Shown one piece after another: positions 1 through 6,239 of a stretch of DNA of 7,556 nt (positions are counted from its first letter, which is position 1; every line of letters begins with the position of its first letter). The position numbers were made by a program, and so were the translations under genes. The notes under the pieces were generated by a model. That model was not told the origin of the DNA. It searched no databases and saw only the letters and a list, made by a program, of their open reading frames with translations. Source of the stretch: Caldisericia bacterium (GTDB lineage: Bacteria; Caldisericota; Caldisericia; UBA6126); NCBI GenBank assembly GCA_028708485.1, contig JAQVYZ010000040.1, positions 1-7,556 on the forward strand, in the 5' to 3' direction.

Positions 1-38
1 TGTACTTTTTTAAAGAACTTGCCTCTAACCAATCTCTA

Positions 39-73
39 TAAACAGAAACAATCGAAAAGTTTCGAACTGTTTA
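39..73. repeat. Inverted repeat in the folD leader
   Basis: A 7-base arm TAAACAG (39-45) is the exact reverse complement of CTGTTTA (67-73). Between them lies a second short complementary pair, CGAA (53-56) with TTCG (61-64), around a four-base loop. The two stems could stack with an asymmetric internal loop. No T-tract follows, so it does not look like an intrinsic terminator of an upstream gene. It lies about 37 bases before the folD start and could be a leader structure or operator, or chance in AT-rich sequence. Confidence 0.3.
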
Positions 74-97
74 GGCTACGAAAATATTTAGATTTGT

Positions 98-105
98 AAG
101 GAGAG
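98..105 (+). promoter_or_regulatory. Ribosome binding site of folD
   Basis: AAGGAGAG lies just upstream of the ATG at 110. The GGAG core (100-103) is six bases from the start codon, which is ideal spacing and supports this start for folD. Confidence 0.85.
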
Positions 106-109
106 AATC

Positions 110-946
110 ATGGCAATAGTGATGGATGGAAAGTTGGTTTCCAATTCTATTCGAATCAAAATCAAAGAAGAAATTACTACTTTATTGGTAAGAAAACCAA
201 AATTAGCCACTATTTTAGTCGGTAATGATGAAAGCGCAAAAGTCTATATTCGTAACAAGGAAAAAGCTTGTCTTGAAGTTGGTATTCTTTCAGTTCAGGT
301 AAACCTCCCCGAGGAATCGACCAACGAAATCTTATGCCGGACGATTGAACACTTAAACAATGACTCCTCTGTCGATGGTATCTTAATTCAGATGCCTTTA
401 CCCAAGCAATTCTCAACCGAAGAAATTATTAGAACAATCTCTCCGGGTAAAGATGTGGATTGTCTCAATCCGGTGAATTTAGGTCTTTTATGTTCCGGTC
501 ATGCTGTTTTCACACCCAACACTCCCCAGTCGGTCTTATCAATTCTCGACTTTTACCAGATTTCCCTGCAAGGAAAAAAAGCAGTGGTGATAGGACGGTC
601 GAATATTGTTGGAAAACCGGTATCTCTTTTGTTATTAGACCGACATGCCACCGTAACGATATGCCACTCAAAAACTATTGACCTGCCTTCTGTTGCCAGG
701 GAAGCAGATATTCTGGTTGTCGCAACAGGAAGAGCTTCCATGGTGAATAAGAATTTTGTTAAACCCGGCGCCGTAATCTGTGATGTAGGTATCAATTATG
801 TGGATGGTAAAATAAAGGGGGATGTGGAGTACGAATCAGTCTTCCCGCTTGCGTCTTATATCACACCGGTACCGGGAGGCATCGGCTCGTTAACAACTAC
901 CTTGCTGTTAAATAATACACTCAAGGCATTTCATCTTCACCAATAA
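110..946 (+). CDS. folD: Bifunctional methylenetetrahydrofolate dehydrogenase / methenyltetrahydrofolate cyclohydrolase
   Basis: FolD is a cytosolic enzyme that oxidises 5,10-methylene-THF to methenyl-THF with NAD(P)+ and hydrolyses it to 10-formyl-THF, feeding purine and formyl-Met synthesis or acetogenic C1 flow. At 278 residues it is close to the usual 280-300. Visible family marks are the catalytic Tyr46-x3-Lys50 pair in VYIRNKEKA, the DGILIQMPLP segment with Gln94, the KDVD motif (114-117) with the folate-contacting Asp, the nucleotide-binding GRSNIVGKPVSLLL (162-175), and the C-terminal PVPGGIG (253-259). Several normally strict positions differ: DVDCLNP where DVDGF-P is usual, FTPNTPQS where PCTP-G is usual, and GIGSLT where GVGPMT is usual. 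A good ribosome binding site fixes the start. The stop overlaps the hemW start by one base, so the two are probably co-transcribed. Function is confident; cofactor preference cannot be read from the sequence. Confidence 0.96.
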   Translation: MAIVMDGKLVSNSIRIKIKEEITTLLVRKPKLATILVGNDESAKVYIRNKEKACLEVGILSVQVNLPEESTNEILCRTIEHLNNDSSVDGILIQMPLPKQFSTEEIIRTISPGKDVDCLNPVNLGLLCSGHAVFTPNTPQSVLSILDFYQISLQGKKAVVIGRSNIVGKPVSLLLLDRHATVTICHSKTIDLPSVAREADILVVATGRASMVNKNFVKPGAVICDVGINYVDGKIKGDVEYESVFPLASYITPVPGGIGSLTTTLLLNNTLKAFHLHQ

Positions 947-2046
947 TGTCAGCAGGATTGTATCTGCATTTCCCATTCTGCAAAAAAAGATGCGATTATT
1001 GTGATTTTGTCTCCACAACAGATTTAGATCAACGAAAAGGATACCTGTCGTTATTAACAAAAGAAAAACATCTTTACCAAAAGGATTGGGGGCGGGAGAT
1101 TTTTGATACAATATACTTCGGTGGAGGCACTCCCTCCCTACTCCCTTCTGAAGATTGGGAAAAACTTGCTGAGTGGGTTGCCAAAGAGTTACCCAGTTTA
1201 AGTGAATTTACCATAGAAGCAAACCCTGAATCAGTTACCCGGCAATTTATCTCTTCGGTTGAGAAAACAGGCTGTACTCGAATCAGTCTGGGCATTCAAT
1301 CAACCGATGATCATGTATTGTCTTCCATTGGAAGAATTCATACTGCAAAACAAGCCAATGAAGCTGCTGTTTTAGTGAAAAACAGTCGAATACAACAAGT
1401 AAGTTTTGATTTTATCGTCGGTCTTCCGGGTGAAACCCGGGAGGGAATAGAAACAAATTGTCAGTTTATTGAAACGTATCGTCCGCAACATATCTCTTTG
1501 TATTTTCTTTCCCTTTCCTCCTCAACAATCCTATTTCAAACACAAAAAACCAACCCTTCTTTATTTCCGGATGAAAAAAGAACGGTGGAATGGTGGAAAC
1601 ACTATATCCGCTTTTTTGACCAATTAGGGTATCAGCATTATGAGATCAGCAATTTCTCCCTGCCTGGCTATGAAAGCCAACACAATAACCATTACTGGGA
1701 AAGAGATCCTTATCTTGGCCTTGGTGTGAATGCTTCCAGTTATTTACCTGAAAAAAGATGGACTAATGAACTACGGCTGGAATCCTATCGAGAAAAATTG
1801 CTTCTAGCAGAAAAACCGGTACATCAATCCGAAATACTGTCGCAGGAATCGATTCGGTTTGAAAAAATCATGCTTGGGCTCAGGAAGCTAAAAACGGGAA
1901 TTCCGGTAGATATCGTTGATCAAAATAAACACATCCTTCTGCAAGAGTTATTAGATAAACAATGGCTGAAACTACAAAATACAAGGTTGATATTAACAGA
2001 AAATGGGTGCTTGTGGTTGGATGCAATCATAAATAAACTGGCTTGA
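946..2046 (+). CDS. hemW: Radical SAM heme chaperone HemW (HemN-like)
   Basis: The family is related to oxygen-independent coproporphyrinogen oxidase but is now regarded as heme-binding/trafficking proteins rather than oxidases. The 366 residues are slightly short for the usual 370-400. The N-terminus has YLHFPFC followed by the radical SAM CX3CX2C motif (Cys12, Cys16, Cys19) in the HemW form ending CDYCDF, without the extra Cys of true HemN. Also seen are the SAM-binding GGGTPS (59-64), EANPES (91-96), ISLGIQS (113-119), DFIVGLPGET (155-164), YEISNF (232-237) and the heme-associated HNxxYW motif as HNNHYW (246-251). A HemN_C-type winged-helix tail follows (about 300-360). LGVNASSYL replaces the common LGAGAHSYL. 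The start codon shares its A with the folD stop (TAATG) and no Shine-Dalgarno sequence precedes it, implying coupled translation. No other heme gene is in the window. Older annotations would call this a coproporphyrinogen III oxidase, which the motif pattern disfavours. Confidence 0.94.
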   Translation: MSAGLYLHFPFCKKRCDYCDFVSTTDLDQRKGYLSLLTKEKHLYQKDWGREIFDTIYFGGGTPSLLPSEDWEKLAEWVAKELPSLSEFTIEANPESVTRQFISSVEKTGCTRISLGIQSTDDHVLSSIGRIHTAKQANEAAVLVKNSRIQQVSFDFIVGLPGETREGIETNCQFIETYRPQHISLYFLSLSSSTILFQTQKTNPSLFPDEKRTVEWWKHYIRFFDQLGYQHYEISNFSLPGYESQHNNHYWERDPYLGLGVNASSYLPEKRWTNELRLESYREKLLLAEKPVHQSEILSQESIRFEKIMLGLRKLKTGIPVDIVDQNKHILLQELLDKQWLKLQNTRLILTENGCLWLDAIINKLA

Positions 2047-2073
2047 TCATTAGACTGACCAAACCAGTTTATT
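2032..2073. terminator. Candidate bidirectional terminator between convergent hemW and the exported-protein gene
   Basis: AATAAACTGG (2032-2041) is the perfect reverse complement of CCAGTTTATT (2064-2073), giving a 10-bp stem with a 22-base loop. It spans the last hemW codons and lies between two convergent genes. Both stem flanks are A/T-rich, so on either strand the RNA would end in a U-rich 3' arm, as expected of a two-way terminator. Against it are the large loop, the modest G+C of the stem and the lack of a long run of Ts. Confidence 0.45.
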
Positions 2074-2091
2074 CAATAAAACGCTACTAAT

Positions 2092-4974
2092 TTATTTTAG
2101 TTTCGTGATGACAATCGTTTGTGTGGTACTATCCCAATCAATAGCAGATTCAAATGTTTCAGCGATGAAACGGATAGGCACAAAAGTTCTGCTGTTCTGA
2201 ATTTCAGGAGCAGCATCCAGCAGATAGGATTTTCCGTTTACAAATACCGTGTTATTACCTATCTGCATCAGGATAGCCATATCGCCCAACGTAATATGGA
2301 TTGTCTGGGATTTTGCTTCCCACTCAATCGTTGCGCCGAAGGCTTCCGTGATGAAACGGATAGGCACAAAAGTTCTGCTGTTTTTGATATAGGGAGGATA
2401 ATCCAGGATCGTTGTTTTGCCTTCAATCGTAGCCTCTACCTGTCCGATTGTCAGTTTAATCATAATTTGGTGATAATTGTATACGGACATGGTAAGGGAA
2501 TTTTTATTCCCTAATGTGTCAGATGCATCAAACACAAGTGTATTTGCATACAGCGTAATGGGAACCTTTACGGTAAATAGGTCATGAACAATCGTTGCCG
2601 GAACTCCATTCACCACTAAGATAGATCCAGGTTCAATTCGTCCTGTGATCTGCACCTCTTTTTGATCAATCAATTTCGGTAATGTATCTACCAGGATCGT
2701 AGGCCCAATAGTATCTAGCTTAATATCGATTGTTTTGGTTATCTTTTCCAGATTTTTCGTTACCGTGACAACAATTTGATTGTTACCCTCAGCAAGAGTA
2801 ATGATAAAAGAGAACCCACCCTGATCATCGGAATCAGTTTTCCATTCATGTTCATCCATTTTTGCCAATACCGGTAAATTTGGAAGGGTTCTACCTTTCA
2901 CGGTTACGGGTGATTTATTGGCTATGGCAGGTAAAGGATCTACTTCCAGAAAGAGTTTAATATCTCTTTTGATAACCGGTATAGTTGTTTCTCCCGGTTG
3001 CATACCTTCAATAGTAGCTTTTACTACTATGTCTCCAGTCTGAGTTGGTTTCCAGTTGGCATAGCATCTGCCATCTTTATCGGTACGCCCGGTATATTGG
3101 ATACCACAACCAGAAGCATTCACTGTAGCGCCTTCCACAGGTCTGTTGGTTCCCAACTGGGTTACGAGAATGGTAACATCATTATCCTCATCAACGAAAA
3201 TCGAACTCGGGGTAACAGATATACCGCCACCAAGCACTGAGTCAAGATACATAACCTTTTCCAGCTTGAAGCTGTTAGGTGAATCTTGACGCTTATTCTC
3301 GAAATAAACATCAAGTGTAATCACACTATCTCCAATACCGGTCGGGGTAAAAAACATGGTTGCGACAATCTCTGTTTTCGTAGTGGTAATTTTTTGTAAT
3401 CTGCCATAGATTGAATTTTGATCTTGGTTGCCCTTTAGACTGACCACACCCGTAATATCCAAAGGTATATCCATATTGTCAGCAGGTTTTATGACAAAAT
3501 CGATATGATTCTCAATGCTATAGATTAAATCATAATTATTTTTGTTGTATCCAGTTTTGCTTAGTTCAATTCCGGTTTTTGCGTCATATGCTTTGATAGA
3601 AGGCTGTCCAGATCCAATGATCAGATTAGGCATTGCATCGAAATCAAGGTAGAATACATACTCAGGTTGATATCTTTTTTCGATCTTTGTCGGATCATTC
3701 TCAGAATCCGGTGGTCCGCCAGAAACATCTCTGTTTCCATATGGATTGCATGCAACCAAACCACCGATTTTTGTTACATCGTCAGCAAAAATATAGAATT
3801 TACATCTTCCTTGTGCATCAAATAATAAGGAATCATGGTAATCCAATCTGCCATCCTCATTAATATCTGCAAATAAATAACCACCTTCATAACGGTTATT
3901 GTAGATACATCCTAAACCCCATCCATAAGGAGATTCAGAAATATCAAACTGAGGTTCTGTTACAAAAGAGCCATCCTCCCATTGAATATTCGAAGTAACA
4001 TAGTACGTAATGGCTTCTAAAGTACTGATGGTACCTTGTTCATTCAAATCCCTTACATTAAAATAGCTCATCGGATGAGATTCTTTGTTTCGGTAATCGA
4101 TATACCCGTTAAGGTTATAATCAATGCCAAGGTGTAAGTAATACCTTCCACCGTCATTCAATAAATAATTTGCGACAGAATGGTTTAGCCGGTATTCACC
4201 ATCGCTTGAAGAAGGGGAGAGATTGAATTCGAAGTTAGCTGGTCGGGTGGTAAATGGAGTAAACCGTGCCACTTCTTTTGCTCCACCACAAATGTTCAAA
4301 TCTTTATTAATACCTGCAATTAATTTCCCTTGAGCATTTCGAGCAATGGCGGTGACTTCATACAATCGGTTATCTCCGGCCGTAAGAGTGAAATCGGGTT
4401 CACCAGGAACAGTAAAAACTGTTTGTTCCGGATCTTCGGTATTGACAATCTCATAAGTCACTATCGGATTAACCACTTCAACTTCCACATGACCGGTTTG
4501 TCGTCTGTCAGGGGTATAAACGGAAATAAAGAATTTTCCGGCATCATTGGCACAAAAACCTTTGAATATATATTTACCTTCTTTTGCATGAGAAAAGTCG
4601 ATTGTAATCGGCCTGAAACCAAACATGTTTTCATTATTTACCAAGGTAGAATCATCATTGTGAAGATCAGTTCTTGTCCAATAATATTGCCCCAAGGTTT
4701 TTGGATGATGGTCTATAAAGAGCAATTTCCATACGACTTCATCTTCAATTTCTCCACCTTGGGTTAAATCTACCGGATAACCCTCATCATCAGTAATAAT
4801 AATGGTAAAAGGTTCTTCCGGATCTATCAGCTCAGGTACACAACCGGCAGTTAAAGGAGCGGGGGAATAACTTAGGTTTAATCCCTCTACTCTTGCTTCT
4901 ACCACCGAAAAAGTTAAGCTAAAAAATGCTGCCAGTATAAACACTATTGTGGACCAGACTTTTATTCTTTTCAT
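2092..4974 (-). CDS. Large exported protein with calcium-loop motifs, Ig-like domains and two C-terminal copper amine oxidase N-like stalk domains
   Basis: Function is unknown; 960 residues. The N-terminus MKRIKVWSTIVFILAAFF is a basic then hydrophobic signal peptide with likely cleavage after VVEA (about residue 28), so the product is exported. Residues 30-560 are beta-rich and unrecognised, with two calcium-loop matches: DYNLNGYIDYRN (285-296) and DINEDGRLDYHD (370-381), the latter a full dockerin/EF-hand DxNxDGxLDxxD pattern. Residues about 583-668 look like a bacterial Ig-like/carboxypeptidase-regulatory fold, followed by two Ig-like modules of the GxxxPGxxVxVNG type (about 675-755 and 760-833). 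The last 120 residues are two copper amine oxidase N-terminal-like domains, each with NSRTFVPIRFI (865-875 and 927-937). Eight cysteines remain after cleavage, so disulfides are possible. I chose the ATG at 4974 because a TTG 21 bases upstream (4995) sits inside the AGGAGG ribosome binding site. No sortase signal, SLH domain or catalytic motif was seen. Probably a surface or matrix protein (inference). Confidence 0.9.
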   Translation of the reverse strand: MKRIKVWSTIVFILAAFFSLTFSVVEARVEGLNLSYSPAPLTAGCVPELIDPEEPFTIIITDDEGYPVDLTQGGEIEDEVVWKLLFIDHHPKTLGQYYWTRTDLHNDDSTLVNNENMFGFRPITIDFSHAKEGKYIFKGFCANDAGKFFISVYTPDRRQTGHVEVEVVNPIVTYEIVNTEDPEQTVFTVPGEPDFTLTAGDNRLYEVTAIARNAQGKLIAGINKDLNICGGAKEVARFTPFTTRPANFEFNLSPSSSDGEYRLNHSVANYLLNDGGRYYLHLGIDYNLNGYIDYRNKESHPMSYFNVRDLNEQGTISTLEAITYYVTSNIQWEDGSFVTEPQFDISESPYGWGLGCIYNNRYEGGYLFADINEDGRLDYHDSLLFDAQGRCKFYIFADDVTKIGGLVACNPYGNRDVSGGPPDSENDPTKIEKRYQPEYVFYLDFDAMPNLIIGSGQPSIKAYDAKTGIELSKTGYNKNNYDLIYSIENHIDFVIKPADNMDIPLDITGVVSLKGNQDQNSIYGRLQKITTTKTEIVATMFFTPTGIGDSVITLDVYFENKRQDSPNSFKLEKVMYLDSVLGGGISVTPSSIFVDEDNDVTILVTQLGTNRPVEGATVNASGCGIQYTGRTDKDGRCYANWKPTQTGDIVVKATIEGMQPGETTIPVIKRDIKLFLEVDPLPAIANKSPVTVKGRTLPNLPVLAKMDEHEWKTDSDDQGGFSFIITLAEGNNQIVVTVTKNLEKITKTIDIKLDTIGPTILVDTLPKLIDQKEVQITGRIEPGSILVVNGVPATIVHDLFTVKVPITLYANTLVFDASDTLGNKNSLTMSVYNYHQIMIKLTIGQVEATIEGKTTILDYPPYIKNSRTFVPIRFITEAFGATIEWEAKSQTIHITLGDMAILMQIGNNTVFVNGKSYLLDAAPEIQNSRTFVPIRFIAETFESAIDWDSTTQTIVITKLK
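2164..2382 (-). repeat. 33-bp perfect direct repeat inside the tandem stalk domains
   Basis: Bases 2164-2196 and 2350-2382 are identical over 33 positions and lie exactly 186 bases (62 codons) apart. They encode the NSRTFVPIRFI core of the two C-terminal domains of the large exported protein. The flanking sequence of the two domains differs clearly, so the identity is confined to the motif. The feature spans both copies and the sequence between them. Confidence 0.9.
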
Positions 4975-4986
4975 TTTTATTCTTTT

Positions 4987-4993
4987 CCTCCTC
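4987..4993 (-). promoter_or_regulatory. Ribosome binding site deciding the start of the large exported protein
   Basis: On the minus strand GAGGAGG (4993 to 4987) is followed by 12 A-rich bases and then the ATG at 4974. A start at the in-frame TTG at 4995 would translate through this site and add seven basic residues before the signal peptide, with no ribosome binding site of its own. The spacing of 12 is longer than optimal but usable. Confidence 0.8.
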
Positions 4994-5108
4994 AATCATT
5001 TATACTGCAAATACACATGCTTTCGGAATAGGTTCAATGTTGTATTGATTTTTGCACTTGTTTGGAGGGTGGTGAGATACGACAGATAATTTAAATAAAT
5101 CTATCATA

Positions 5109-6239
5109 TCAGAGTTTTGGCAGGTCTTTCCAATATTTCTGAATATAGTCCTGAATGATGATCTCAAATCCGATCTCTTCCAGCCATCGAGAAAAAATGT
5201 CCTGTTTCATAGTGGTTGCGGGCTGGATAGGGACAAAAACACATTTTTCGTTTTGAAAAAAAGGAAAGAAACCGATTTTTCTTGAAAAATCCACAATCTC
5301 TTGTTTATCCAAACCAATTAACGGACGAAATATAGGTATCCTAGTTGTTTGCTCCAGCAATGAGAGATTATCAAGTGTTTGAGAAGCTACTTGCCCGAGA
5401 TTGTCTCCTGTAACAACCGCTTTGGCATGGAGTTGACCGGCAATATACCCAGCAAGAGTTAGCATACTCAATTTACAAAAAATACACTGGTACTTAACCG
5501 AGAAGTTCTCCTGATAGAGTTTCAGCAGAGGGGTATGAGGTAATGTAATCAACTTCACCGATCTTCCGGCGTAGGTTTCCAGTTCTTGTTGTAATGAATC
5601 CAAAGGATCCTCCCCAAAATGGAGAAGAATGACTTCACAGCCTCTTTTTGCTAATAAATAGGCAGCAACCGGAGAATCAATGCCCTTTGAAGCCAATACA
5701 ATCACTTTACCCTGGGTGCCGTACGGCAATCCTCCGGCTCCTTCAATCCTTCTGTAAGAAATAGCCGTTCTGTCAGTTTTCAGGTCGATGTCAATATTGA
5801 GTTTCGGATTTTTTAGGTTTACTTGCCAATCCTCAAAATAATAAGAGGCTTCATATTCAATAGAATAATGCGATAAGGAGAGTCTTTTATCTTTATGAGC
5901 TGTAATCCTGTAAGACTCCGGCTCATCCCCTGCCCAATTAGAGCGGATTTCCTGCATCACCGATCGTATGGAAGCGAAATTTGTTTCGGTGAGGATAACC
6001 GGTGTCACATAAGATACTCCGAAAGTCAAAGCTATCATTTCCAAGGATTCTTCAGAGAATTTTCCGGATACGAGACAAGCATTATGATTCCAACCATGAA
6101 CTTTATAAGAAACTCCGAACCGATTCAGCTTATCCGTGATTCGGGACAATAAAACCTTTTGTAAATGGCTTTTTACGTAGGTGCTTTTTAAATAAATCTC
6201 TGAAACATGAATTAAAACAAAACGCTTTTCATCAATCAT
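5109..6239 (-). CDS. thiI: ThiI-type tRNA 4-thiouridine sulfurtransferase, no rhodanese domain, CxxC (archaeal-like) form
   Basis: ThiI adenylates U8 of tRNA and replaces its oxygen with sulfur (s4U); some members also supply sulfur for thiamine. At 376 residues it has an N-terminal ferredoxin-like/THUMP part (about 1-165, with SEIYLKS near 13-19) and a PP-loop ATPase part (about 175-376), and lacks the C-terminal rhodanese domain of E. coli ThiI. Motifs: PP-loop ASKGIDSPVAAYLLAKRG (183-200), TGDNLGQVASQTLDNL (277-292) and NEKCVFVP with Cys333, the position of E. coli Cys344. A Cys252-IF-Cys255 pair, with Cys333, matches the three cysteines that hold an Fe-S cluster in methanogen ThiI. The PP-loop has Lys185 where SGG normally has Gly. 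The start overlaps the stop of the upstream formimidoyltransferase gene (ATGA) with only weak ribosome binding sequence, so translation is probably coupled. No cysteine desulfurase gene, the usual partner, is in view. Family assignment is firm; the sulfur donor and thiamine role are open. Confidence 0.92.
   Translation of the reverse strand: MIDEKRFVLIHVSEIYLKSTYVKSHLQKVLLSRITDKLNRFGVSYKVHGWNHNACLVSGKFSEESLEMIALTFGVSYVTPVILTETNFASIRSVMQEIRSNWAGDEPESYRITAHKDKRLSLSHYSIEYEASYYFEDWQVNLKNPKLNIDIDLKTDRTAISYRRIEGAGGLPYGTQGKVIVLASKGIDSPVAAYLLAKRGCEVILLHFGEDPLDSLQQELETYAGRSVKLITLPHTPLLKLYQENFSVKYQCIFCKLSMLTLAGYIAGQLHAKAVVTGDNLGQVASQTLDNLSLLEQTTRIPIFRPLIGLDKQEIVDFSRKIGFFPFFQNEKCVFVPIQPATTMKQDIFSRWLEEIGFEIIIQDYIQKYWKDLPKL

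Noticed and set aside
37..90. Candidate folD promoter elements (TATAAA at 37-42, TATTTA at 85-90).
   Set aside because: No acceptable -35 box lies at 16-18 bases from either, and the upstream gene context is missing. The operon may start outside the window.
946..2046. Calling the gene an oxygen-independent coproporphyrinogen III oxidase (hemN).
   Set aside because: It has the HemW-type CX3CX2C motif ending CDYCDF and the HNxxYW heme motif, and lacks the extra cysteine of true HemN.
2092..2450. Treating the stalk domains as evidence of a copper amine oxidase.
   Set aside because: Only the small N-terminal-like domain is present. There is no catalytic domain with the TPQ tyrosine or copper histidines, so the name describes domain ancestry only.
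2119..2514. Open frame of 131 codons on the + strand opposite the large exported-protein gene, with similar ones at 4330-4767 and elsewhere.
   Set aside because: These are antisense shadows of a clearly coding frame, without ribosome binding sites or recognisable protein features.
5008..5037. Possible promoter for the large exported protein: TTGAAC (5037-5032), 18 bases, TATTTG (5013-5008) on the minus strand.
   Set aside because: The -35 matches 4 of 6 and the -10 only 3 of 6 in AT-rich DNA. The alternative TATAAA at 5004-4999 is too close to the ribosome binding site. A promoter is expected in this gap but cannot be pinned down.
5084..5106. AT-only hairpin (GATA-ATTT pairing with AAAT-TATC) just after the thiI stop as a terminator.
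   Set aside because: The stem is almost entirely A/T with a bulge and no T-run after it, so it is too weak to call.
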